This document shows, piece by piece, positions 52,831-63,875 of a DNA stretch of 64,000 nucleotides. A program made the translations under genes and the position numbers. This DNA comes from Fasciola hepatica. Taxonomy: Eukaryota; Platyhelminthes; Trematoda; Plagiorchiida; Fasciolidae. Numbering within the stretch: the stretch's first letter is position 1; every line of letters starts with the position of its first letter. Location of the stretch: NCBI GenBank assembly GCA_948099385.1, contig CANUEZ040000191.1, positions 7,440,001 through 7,504,000 on the forward strand, written 5' to 3'. A model generated the notes under the pieces. That model saw only the letters and a list, made by a program, of their open reading frames with translations. It was not told where the DNA came from and did not search any database.

Positions 52831-55800
52831 ATGGGCCTAAGTAAAACCAAGGCATTCCCTTATGAACAATCCCCACACAGATTGCTCATACAATGCAATA
52901 GAGCAGTAGCAGAGTAGATTTGTATAATATGATTCTCCATGCAGCTTGAACACTGAACTGACCATTGAAAATGATGGAAGCACTGTACAGCTGTTTGATC
53001 CGCTAAGGGAATCATGAGCATTGCACATGGACAGAGCCCACACTGGCACAGGAACAAGGGTTGGGGTGAACGAATGTCAGTCGAACACCCAAACCACAAG
53101 GCTATCCGATATGGGTCTGAACGCTTTGTTCAAAATATACACTACATGATATAGCACAATCCCCAAATTGGCTTCGGTTTTCGCATTGGATTTTTACGGT
53201 AACAATCAAATTTTCGCACACCGATCCAATCCTATGTTCCATCACTTCTCTATTTAAGGGCCTAATTAAAACCAAGGCATTCCCTTATGAACAATCCCCA
53301 CACAGATTGCTCATACAATGCAATAGAGCAGTAGCAGAGTGGATTTTTATAATATGATTCTCCATGCAGCTTGAACACTGAACTGACCATTGAAAATGAT
53401 GGAAGCACTGTACAGCTGTTTGATCCGCTAAAGGAATCATGAGCATTGCACATGGACAGAGCCCACACGAGGACACGAACAAGGGTTGGGGTGAACGATT
53501 GTCACTCGAACATCCAAACCACAAGGCTATTCGATATGGGTCTGAACGCTTTGTTCAACATATACAATACATGATATAGCACAATCCCCAAATTGGATTC
53601 GGCTTTCGCTTTCGCTTTGAACGGTAATAACCAAATTCTCGCACACCGATCCAATCCTATGTTCCATCACTTCTCTATTTATGGGCCTAAGTAAAACCAA
53701 GGCATTCCCTTATGAACAATCCCCACACAGATTGCTCATACAATGCAATAGAGCAGTAGCAGAGTAGATTTGTATAATATGATTCTCCATGCAGCTTGAA
53801 CACTGAACTGACCATTGAAAATGATGGAAGCACTGTACAGCTGTTTGATCCGCTAAGGGAATCATGAGCATTGCACATGGACAGAGCCCACACGGGGACA
53901 CGAACAAGGGTTGAAGTGAACGAATGTCAGTCGAACACCCAAACCACAAGGCTATCTGATATGGGTCTCAACGCTTTGTTCAACATATACAATACATGAT
54001 ATAGCACAATCCCCAAATCGGATTCGGCTTTCGCTTTCGCTTTGAACGGTAACAACCAAATTCTCGCACACCGATCCAATCCTATGTTCCATCACTTCTC
54101 TATTTATGGGCCTAAGTAAAACCAAGGCATTCCCTTATGAACAATCCCCACACAGATTGCTCATACAATGCAATAGAGCAGTAGCAGAGTAGATTTGTAT
54201 AATATGATTCTCCATGCAGCTTGAACACTGAACTGACCATTGAAAATGATGGAAGCACTGTACAGCTGTTTGATCCGCTAAGGGAATCATGAGCATTGCA
54301 CATGGACAGAGCCCACTCTGGCACAGGAACAAGGGTTGGGGTGAACGAATGTCAGTCGAACACCCAAACCACAAGGCTATCCGATATGGGTCTGAACGCT
54401 TTGTTCAAAATATACACTACATGATATAGCACAATCCCCAAATTGGCTTCGGTTTTCGCATTGGATTTTTACGGTAACAATCAAATTTTCGCACACCGAT
54501 CCAATCCTATGTTCCATCACTTCTCTATTTAAGGGCCTAATTAAAACCAAGGCATTCCCTTATGAACAATCCCCACACAGATTGCTCATACAATGCAATA
54601 GAGCAGTAGCAGAGTGGATTTTTATAATATGATTCTCCATGCAGCTTGAACACTGAACTGACCATTGAAAATGATGGAAGCACTGTACAGCTGTTTGATC
54701 CGCTAAAGGAATCATGAGCATTGCACATGGACAGAGCCCACACGAGGACACGAACAAGGGTTGGGGTGAACGATTGTCACTCGAACACCCAAACCACAAG
54801 GCTATCCCATATGGGTCTGAACGCTTTGTTCAACATATACAATACATGATATAGCACAATCCCCAAATTGGATTCGGCTTTCGCTTTCGCTTTGAACGGT
54901 AATAACCAAATTCTCGCACACCGATCCAATCCTATGTTCCATCACTTCTCTATTTATGGGCCTAAGTAAAACCAAGGCATTCACTTATGAACAATCCCCA
55001 CACAGATTGCTCATACAATGCAATAGAGCAGTAGCAGAGTAGATTTGTATAATATGATTCTCCATGCAGCTTGAACACTGAACTGACCATTGAAAATGAT
55101 GGAAGCACTGTACAGCTGTTTGATCCGCTAAGGGAATCATGAGCATTGCACATGGACGGAGCCCACACGGGGACACGAACAAGGATTGGGGTGAACGAAT
55201 GTCAGTCGAACACCCAAACCACTAGGCTATCTGATATGGGTCTCAACGCATTGTTCAACATATACAATACATGATATAGCACAATCCCCAAATCGGATTC
55301 GGCTTTCGCTTTCGCTTTGAACGGTAACAACCAAATTCTCGCACACCGATCCAATCCTATGTTCCATCACTTCTCTATTTATGGGCCTAAGTAAAACCAA
55401 GGCATTCCCTTATGAACAATCCCCACACAGATTGCTCATACAATGCAATAGAGCAGTAGCAGAGTAGATTTGTATAATATGATTCTCCATGAAGCTTGAA
55501 CACTGAACTGACCATTGAAAATGATGGAAGCACTGTACAGCTGTTTGATCCGCTAAGGGAATCATGAGCATTGCACATGGACAGAGCCCACACTGGCACA
55601 GGAACAAGGGTTGGGGTGAACGAATGTCAGTCGAACACCCAAACCACAAGGCTATCCGATATGGGTCTGAACGCTTTGTTCAAAATATACACTACATGAT
55701 ATAGCACAATCCCCAAATTGGCTTCGGTTTTCGCATTGGATTTTTACGGTAACAATCAAATTTTCGCACACCGATCCAATCCTATGTTCCATCACTTCTC

Positions 55801-56230
55801 TATTTAAGGGCCTAATTAAAACCAAGGCATTCCCTTATGAACAATCCCCACACAGATTGCTCATACAATGCAATAGAGCAGTAGCAGAGTGGATTTGTAT
55901 AATATGATTCTCCATGCAGCTTGAACACTGAACTGACCATTGAAAATGATGGAAGCACTGTACAGCTGTTTGATCCGCTAAGGGAATCATGAGCATTGCA
56001 CATGGACGGAGCCCACACGGGGACACGAACAAGGATTGGGGTGAACGAATGTCAGTCGAACACCCAAACCACAAGGCTATCTGATATGGGTCTGAACGCT
56101 TTGTTCAACATATACACTACATGATATAGCACAATCCCCAAATTGGATTCGGCTTTCGCTTTCGCTTTGAACGGTAATAACCAAATTCTCGCACACCGAT
56201 CCAATCCTATGTTCCATCACTTCTCTATTT
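52831..56230. repeat. 3-mer higher-order repeat, 2 complete copies plus 2 units (1,275 bp period)
   Basis: Copies start at 52831, 54106 and 55381. The first unit of each has GGCACAGGAACAAGG and ends TTCAAAATATACACTAC with TTTTACGGTAACAATC. The second starts from ATTTAAGGGCCTAATTAAAA, has GAGTGGATTT and ends GAACGGTAATAACC. The third is nearer the consensus. In the third copy, unit 132 starts and ends like the other second units but carries, near 55990-56090, GACGGAGCCCACAC, AAGGATTGGGG and CTATCTGATATGG, which are the markers of unit 130. That looks like an internal conversion patch. The expected third unit is replaced by the outlier unit 133. Confidence 0.88.
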
Positions 56231-56654
56231 ATGGGCCTAAGTAAAACCAAGGCATTCCCTTATGAACAATCCCCACACAGATTGCTCATACAATGCAATA
56301 GAGCAGTAGCAGAGTAGATTTGTATAATATGATTCTCCATGCAGCTTGAACACTGAAGTGACCACTGAAAATGATGGAAGCACTGTACAGCTGTTTGATC
56401 CGCTGAGGAATATTGAGCACTGCACATGGTCGGAGCCCACACTGGCACAAGAACAAGGGTTGGGGTGAACGAATGTCAGTCGAACACCCAAACCACAAGG
56501 CTATCCAATATGGGTCTGAACGCTTTGTTCAACATATACACTACATGATATAGCATAATCCCCAAATCGGATTCGGCTTTCGCTTTCGCTTTGAACGGTA
56601 ACAATCAAATTCTCGCACACCGATCCAATCCTATGTTCCATCACTTCTCTATTT
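56231..56654. repeat. Divergent satellite unit 133
   Basis: This 424 bp unit has a cluster of changes inside the otherwise constant core: CTGAAGTGACCACTG, CGCTGAGGAATATTGAGC, ACTGCACATGGTCGG and CACTGGCACAAGAAC. Its 3-prime part (CTATCCAATATGG, TAGCATAATCCCC) matches that of unit 137. It sits exactly at the boundary between the 3-mer block and the 4-mer block. Confidence 0.87.
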
Positions 56655-59600
56655 ATGGGCCTAAGTAAAACCAAGGCATTCCCTTATGAACAATCCACAC
56701 AGATTGCTCATACAATGCAATAGAGCAGTAGCAGAGTAGATTTGTATAATATGATTCTCCATGCAGCTTGAACACTGAACTGACCATTGAAAATGATGGA
56801 AGCACTGTACAGCTGTTTGATCCGCTAAGGGAATCATGAGCATTGCACATGGACAGAGCCCACACGGGGACACGAACAAGGGTTGGGGTGAACGATTGTC
56901 AGTCGAACACCCAAACCACAAGGCTATCCGATATGGGTCTGAACGCTTTGTTCAACATATACAATACATGATATAGCAAAATCCACAAATTGGATTCGGC
57001 TTTCGCTTTGGCTTTGAACGGTGACAATCAAATTGTCGCACACCGATCCAATCCTATGTTCCATCACTTCTCTATTTATGGGCCTAAGTAAAACCAAGGC
57101 ATTCCCTTATGAACAATCCCCACACAGATTGCTCATACAATGCAATAGAGCAGTAGCAGAGTAGATTTGTATAATATGATTCTCCATGCAGCTTGAACAC
57201 TGAACTGACCATTGAAAATGATGGAAGCACTGTACAGCTGTTTGATCCGCTAAGGGAATCATGAGCATTGCACATGGACAGAGCCCACACGGGGACACGA
57301 ACAAGGGTTGGGGTGAACGAATGTCACTCGAACATCCAAACCACAAGGCTATCCGATATGGGTCTCAACGCTTTGTTCAACATATACACTACATGATATA
57401 GCACAATCCCCAAATTGGATTCGGCTTTCGCTTTGGCTTTGAACAGTAACAACCAAATTCTCGCACACCGATCCAATCCTATGTTCCATCACTTCTCTAT
57501 TTATGGGCCTAAGTAAAACCAAGGCATTCCCTTATGAACAATCCCCACACAGATTGCTCATACATTGCAATAGAGCAGTAGCAGAGTAGATTTGTATAAT
57601 ATGATTCTCCATGCAGCTTGAACACTGAACTGACCATTGAAAATGATGGAAGCACTGTACAGCTGTTTGATCCGCTAAGGGAATCATGAGCATTGCACAT
57701 GGACAGAGCCTACACGGGGACACGAACAAGGGTTGGGGTGAACGAATGTCACACGAACACCCAAACCACAAGGCTATCCCATATGGGTCTCAGCGCTTTG
57801 TTCAACATATACAATTCATGATATAGCACAATCCCCAAATTGGGTTCGGCTTTCGCTTTCGCTTTGAACGGTAACAACCAAATTCTCGCACACCGATCCA
57901 ATCCTATGTTCCATCACTTCTCTATTTATGGGCCTAAGTAAAACCAAGGCATTCCCTTATGAACAATCCCCACACAGATTGCTCATACAATGCAATAGAG
58001 CAGTAGCAGAGTACATTTGTATAATATGATTCTCCATGCAGCTTGAACACTGAACTGACCATTGAAAATTCAGGAAGCACTGTACAGCTGTTTGATCCGC
58101 TAAGGGAATCATGAGCATTGCACATGGACAGAGCCCACACTGGCACAAGAACAAGGGTTGGGGTGAACGAATGTCAGTCGAACACCCAAACCACAAGGCT
58201 ATCCAATATGGGTCTGAACGCTTTGTTCAACATATACACTACATGATATAGCATAATCCCCAAATCGGATTCGGCTTTCGCTTTCGCTTTGAACGGTAAC
58301 AATCAAATTCTCGCACACCGATCCAATCCTATGTTCCATCACTTCTCTATTTATGGGCCTAAGTAAAACCAAGGCATTCCCTTATGAACAATCCACACAG
58401 ATTGCTCATACAATGCAATAGAGCAGTAGCAGAGTAGATTTGTATAATATGATTCTCCATGCAGCTTGAACACTGAACTGACCATTGAAAATGATGGAAG
58501 CACTGTACAGCTGTTTGATCCGCTAAGGGAATCATGAGCATTGCACATGGACAGAGCCCACACGGGGACACGAACAAGGGTTGGGGTGAACGATTGTCAG
58601 TCGAACACCCAAACCACAAGGCTATCCGATATGGGTCTGAACGCTTTGTTCAACATATACAATACATGATATAGCAAAATCCACAAATTGGATTCGGCTT
58701 TCGCTTTGGCTTTGAACGGTGACAATCAAATTGTCGCACACCGATCCAATCCTATGTTCCATCACTTCTCTATTTATGGGCCTAAGTAAAACCAAGGCAT
58801 TCCCTTATGAACAATCCCCACACAGATTGCTCATACAATGCAATAGAGCAGTAGCAGAGTAGATTTGTATAATATGATTCTCCATGCAGCTTGAACACTG
58901 AACTGACCATTGAAAATGATGGAAGCACTGTACAGCTGTTTGATCCGCTAAGGGAATCATGAGCATTGCACATGGACAGAGCCCACACGGGGACACGAAC
59001 AAGGGTTGGGGTGAACGAATGTCACTCGAACATCCAAACCACAAGGCTATCCGATATGGGTCTCAACGCTTTGTTCAACATATACAATACATGATATAGC
59101 ACAATCCCCAAATTGGATTCGGCTTTCGCTTTGGCTTTGAACAGTAACAACCAAATTCTCGCACACCGATCCAATCCTATGTTCCATCACTTCTCTATTT
59201 ATGGGCCTAAGTAAAACCAAGGCATTCCCTTATGAACAATCCCCACACAGATTGCTCATACATTGCAATAGAGCAGTAGCAGAGTAGATTTGTATAATAT
59301 GATTCTCCATGCAGCTTGAACACTGAACTGACCATTGAAAATGATGGAAGCACTGTACAGCTGTTTGATCCGCTAAGGGAATCATGAGCATTGCACATGG
59401 ACAGAGCCCACACTGGCACAGGAACAAGGGTTGGGGTGAACGAATGTCACACGAACACCCAAACCACAAGGCTAACCGATATGGGTCTCAGCGCTTTGTT
59501 CAACATATACAATTCATGATATAGCACAATCCCCAAATTGGCTTCGGCTTTCGCTTTCGCTTTGAACGGTAACAACCAAATTCTCGCACACCGATCCAAT

Positions 59601-60703
59601 CCTATGTTCCATCACTTCTCTATTTATGGGCCTAAGTAAAACCAAGGCATTCCCTTATGAACAATCCCCACACAGATTGCTCATACAATGCAATAGAGCA
59701 GTAGCAGAGTACATTTGTATAATATGATTCTCCATGCAGCTTGAACACTGAACTGACCATTGAAAATTCAGGAAGCACTGTACAGCTGTTTGATCCGCTA
59801 AGGGAATCATGAGCATTGCACATGGACAGAGCCCACACGGGGACACGAACAAGGGTTGGGGTGAACGAATGTCACTCGAACATCCTAACCACAAGGCTAT
59901 CCGATGTGGGTCTGAACGCTTTGTTCAACATATACAATACATGATATAGCACAATCCCCAAATTGGATTCGGCTTTCGCTTTGGCTTTGAACGGTAACAA
60001 CCAAATTCTCGCACACCGATCCAATCCTATGTTCCATCACTTCTCTATTTATGGGCCTAAGTAAAACCAAGGCATTCCCTTATGAACAATCCCCACACAG
60101 ACTGCTCATACAATGCAATAGAGCAGTAGCAGAGTACATTTGTATAATATGATTCTCCATGCAGCTTGAACACTGAACTGACCATTGAAAATGATGGAAG
60201 CACTGTACAGCTGTTTGATCCGCTAAGGGAATCATGAGCATTGCACATGGACAGAGCCCACACGGGGACACGAACAAGGGTTGGGGTGAACGATTGTCAC
60301 TCGAACATCCAAACCACAAGGCTATCCGATATGGGTCTGAACGCTTTGTTCAACATATACAATACATGATATAGCACAATCCCCAAATTGGATTCGGCTT
60401 TCGCTTTGGCTTTGAACGGTAACAACCAAATTCTCGCACACCGATCCAATCCTATGTTCCATCACTTCTCTATTTATGGGCCTAAGTAAAACCAAGGCAT
60501 TCCCTTATGAACAATCCCCACACAGATTGCTCATACAATGCAATAGAGCAGTAGCAGAGTAGATTTGTATAATATGATTCTCCATGCAGCTTGAACACTG
60601 AACTGACCATTGAAAATGATGGAAGCACTGTACAGCTGTTTGATCCGCTAAGGGAATCATGAGCATTGCACATGGACAGAGCCCACACGGGGACACGAAC
60701 AAG

Positions 60704-60740
60704 GGTTGGGGTGAACGAATGTCAGTCGAACACCCAAACC
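60704..60740. other. Imperfect inverted repeat inside the monomer (shown in unit 143)
   Basis: GGTTGGGGTG at 60704-60713 is nearly the reverse complement of CACCCAAACC at 60731-60740: nine of ten positions pair, around a 17 nt loop. The element recurs once per monomer. Unit 44 (18643-18652 with 18670-18679) has GGTTTGGGTG and pairs perfectly. Other units change one arm without a matching change in the other, for example CACCGAAACC or CCCAAAGCAC, so selection on pairing is not supported. Function is unknown. Confidence 0.6.
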
Positions 60741-60814
60741 ACAAGGCTATCCCATATGGGTCTCAACGCTTTGTTCAACATATACACTACATGATATAGC
60801 ACAATCCCCAAATT

Positions 60815-60871
60815 GGATTCGGCTTTCGCTTTCGCTTTGAACGGTAACAACCAAATTCTCGCACACCGATC
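60815..60871. other. Variable module of the monomer (shown in unit 143)
   Basis: Across the array the ~50 bp between CCCCAAATTGG and CGATCCAATCC differs strongly between units, while the flanking core is nearly constant. Types seen include GAACGGTAACAACC (12-24 kb and 43-64 kb), TGAGGTAACTATCC (1-13 kb), TATTTAGGTATATATT (units ending near 1810, 6475, 8172 and 10295), TTAGGTATCTATATTATT (mostly 26-42 kb), GAATGGTATCAATC (25-30 kb), TTACGGTAAATATTC (30-32 kb) and TCTACGGTGGCAATC (47.7 and 48.5 kb). Length is held within a few bases even where the sequences barely align. The type here also contains short tandem TTCGCT hexamers. Confidence 0.85.
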
Positions 60872-63450
60872 CAATCCTATGTTCCATCACTTCTCTATTT
60901 ATGGGCCTAAGTAAAACCAAGGCATTCCCTTATGAACAATCCCCACACAGATTGCTCATACAATGCAATAGAGCAGTAGCAGAGTAGATTTGTATAATAT
61001 GATTCTCCATGCAGCTTGAACACTGAACTGACCATTGAAAATGATGGAAGCACTGTACAGCTGTTTGATCCGCTAAGGGAATCATGAGCATTGCACATGG
61101 ACAGAGCCTACACGGGGACACGAACAAGGGTTGGGGTGAACGAATGTCACACGAACACCCAAACCACAAGGCTAACCGATATGGGTCTCAGCGCTTTGTT
61201 CAACATATACAATTCATGATATAGCACAATCCCCAAATTGGATTCGGCTTTCGCTTTCGCTTTGAACGGTAACAACCAAATTCTCGCACACCGATCCAAT
61301 CCTATGTTCCATCACTTCTCTGTTTACGGGCCTAAGTAAAACCAAGGCATTCCCTTATGAACAATCCCCACACAGATTGCTCATACAATGCAATAGAGCA
61401 GTAGCAGAGTACATTTGTATAATATGATTCTCCATGCAGCTTGAACACTGAACTGACCATTGAAAATGATGGAAGCACTGTACAGCTGTTTGATCCGCTA
61501 AGGGAATCATGAGCATTGCACATGGACAGAGCCCACACGGGGACACGAACAAGGGTTGGGGTGAACGAATGTCAGTCGAACACCCAAACCACAAGGCTAT
61601 CCCATATGGGTCTCAACGCTTTGTTCAACATATACACTACATGATATAGCACAATCCCCAAATCGGATTCGGCTTTCGCTTTTGCTTTGAACGGTAACAA
61701 TCAAATTCTCGCACACCGATCCAATCCTATGTTCCATCACTTCTCTATTTATGGGCCTAAGTAAAACCAAGGCATTCCCTTATGAACAATCCCCACACAG
61801 ATTGCTCATACAATGCAATAGAGCAGTAGCAGAGTACATTTGTATAATATGATTCTCCATGCAGCTTGAACACTGAACTGACCATTGAAAATGATGGAAG
61901 CACTGTACAGCTGTTTGATCCGCTAAGGGAATCATGAGCATTGCACATGGACAGAGCCCACACGGGGACACGAACAAGGGTTGGGGTGAACGAATGTCAG
62001 TCGAACACCCAAACCACAAGGCTATCCGATATGGGTCTGAACGCTTTGTTCAACATATACACTACATGATATAGCACAATCCCCAAATCGGATTCGGCTT
62101 TCGCTTTCGCTTTGAACGGTAACAACCAAATTCTCGCACACCGATCCAATCCTATGTTCCATCACTTCTCTATTTATGGGCCTAAGTAAAACCAAGGCAT
62201 TCCCTTAAGAACAATCCCCACACCGATTGCTCATACAATGCAATAAAGCAGTAGCAGAGTACATTTGTATAATATGATTCTCCATGCAGCTTGAACACTG
62301 AACTGACCATTGAAAATGATGGAAGCACTGTACAGCTGTTTGATCCGCTAAGGGAATCATGAGCATTGCACATGGACAGAGCCCACACGGGGACACGAAC
62401 AAGGGTTGGGGTGAACGAATGTCAGTCGAACACCCAAACCACAAGGCTATCCCATATGGGTCTCAACGCTTTGTTCAACATATACACTACATGATATAGC
62501 ACAATCCCCAAATCGGATTCGGCTTTCGCTTTCGCTTTGAACGGTAACAATCAAATTCTCGCACACCGATCCAATCCTATGTTCCATCACTTCTCTATTT
62601 ATGGGCCTAAGTAAAACCAAGGCATTCCCTTATGAACAATCCCCACACAGATTGCTCATACAATGCAATAGAGCAGTAGCAGAGTACATTTGTATAATAT
62701 GATTCTCCATGCAGCTTGAACACTGAACTGACCATTGAAAATGATGGAAGCACTGTACAGCTGTTTGATCCGCTAAGGGAATCATGAGCATTGCACATGG
62801 ACAGAGCCTACACGGGGACACGAACAAGGGTTGGGGTGAACGAATGTCACACGAACACCCAAACCACAAGGCTAACCGATATGGGTCTCAGCGCTTTGTT
62901 CAACATATACAATTCATGATATAGCACAATCCCCAAATTGGATTCGGCTTTCGCTTTCGCTTTGAACGGTAACAACCAAATTCTCGCACACCGATCCAAT
63001 CCTATGTTCCATCACTTCTCTATTTATGGGCCTAAGTAAAACCAAGGCATTCCCTTATGAACAATCCCCACACAGATTGCTCATACAATGCAATAGAGCA
63101 GTAGCAGAGTACATTTGTATAATATGATTCTCCATGCAGCTTGAACACTGAACTGACCATTGAAAATGATGGAAGCACTGTACAGCTGTTTGATCCGCTA
63201 AGGGAATCATGAGCATTGCACATGGACAGAGCCCACACGGGGACACGAACAAGGGTTGGGGTGAACGAATGTCACTCGAACACCCAAACCACAAGGCTAT
63301 CCCATATGGGTCTCAACGCTTTGTTCAACATATACACTACATGATATAGCACAATCCCCAAATCGGATTCGGCTTTCGCTTTCGCTTTGAACGGTAACAG
63401 CCAAATTCTCGCACACCGATCCAATCCTATGTTCCATCACTTCTCTATTT

Positions 63451-63875
63451 ATGGGCCTAAGTAAAACCAAGGCATTCACTTATGAACAATCCCCACACCG
63501 ATTGCTCATACAATGCAATAGAGCAGTAGCAGAGTAGATTTGTATAATATGATTCTCCATGCAGCTTGAACACTGAACTGACCATTGAAAATGATGGAAG
63601 CACTGTACAGCTGTTTGATCCGCTAAGGGAATCATGAGCATTGCACATGGACAGAGCCCACACGGGGACACGAACAAGGGTTGGGGTGAACGAATGTCAG
63701 TCGAACACCCAAACCAGAAGGCTATCCCATATGGGTCTCAACGCTTTGTTCAACATATACACTACATGATATAGCACAATCCCCAAATCGGATTCGGCTT
63801 TCGCTTTCGCTTTGAACGGTAACAATCAAATTCTCGCACACCGATCCAATCCTATGTTCCATCACTTCTCTATTT
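63451..63875. repeat. Satellite unit 150
   Basis: A complete 425 bp monomer with TTCACTTATGAAC, CACACCGATTGC, CAAACCAGAAGG and CTATCCCATATGG. It would be the first unit of a fifth 4-mer cycle, but its markers do not match those of units 134 or 138. No gene is seen. Confidence 0.88.

Larger units (their letters stand above)
60476..60900. repeat. Representative 425 bp monomer (unit 143)
   Basis: This copy is close to the apparent consensus and serves as the reference. Its order is: the phase point ATGGGCCTAAG at 60476; ACAATCCCCACACAG at 60511; the AT-rich TTGTATAATATG near 60565; the eight-base palindrome CTGTACAG near 60628; TCATGAGCATTGCACATGG near 60658; an imperfect inverted repeat at 60704-60740; CAACATATACACTACATG near 60776; a second ACAATCCCCA at 60801, giving a 10 bp direct repeat 290 bp from the first; the variable module at about 60815-60871; and CGATCCAATCC before the next phase point. 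G+C counted over 60481-60900 is 185 of 420 (44%). I see no half-unit periodicity that would make it an obvious dimer of a shorter repeat. Confidence 0.93.
56655..63450. repeat. 4-mer higher-order periodicity, four cycles (1,698-1,700 bp)
   Basis: Cycles start at 56655, 58353, 60051 and 61751. The first two are close copies: unit 1 starts with the shortened AATCCACACAGATTGC and ends with GGTGACAATCAAATTG; unit 2 has GTCACTCGAACATCC; unit 3 has ACATTGCAATAG, GTCACACGAACACCC, CTCAGCGCTTTG and ACAATTCATG; unit 4 has GTACATTTG and AAATTCAGG. The third-unit markers GTCACACGAAC and ACAATTCATG persist in all four cycles (units 136, 140, 144, 148). Other positions in cycles 3 and 4 have drifted or been homogenised towards a GTACATTTG subtype. 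Unit 140 carries GGCACAGGAACAAGG, typical of the previous 3-mer block. Confidence 0.85.

Noticed and set aside
60560..60580. TATA-like TTGTATAATATG as a promoter
   Set aside because: A single AT-rich stretch in a satellite is not evidence of transcription, and no associated element or transcript can be seen.
60715..60740. RNA polymerase III B-box-like core (GTTCGA on the minus strand, from GTCGAACACCC)
   Set aside because: Only the six-base core fits; the outer positions of the B box do not, and I found no properly spaced A box or T-run terminator. The unit does not look tRNA- or SINE-derived.
60511..60810. Monomer as an old dimer, from the repeated ACAATCCCCA 290 bp apart
   Set aside because: Similarity does not extend convincingly beyond about ten bases, and the 290/135 bp spacing does not divide the unit evenly. 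It is probably chance.
60820..60850. Possible CENP-B-box-like match (TTTCGCTTTGAACGGTAA)
   Set aside because: By eye about seven of the nine essential positions agree, but the internal A and the last G of CGGG fail. The match lies in the variable module and is absent from many module types, so a conserved CENP-B site is not supported.
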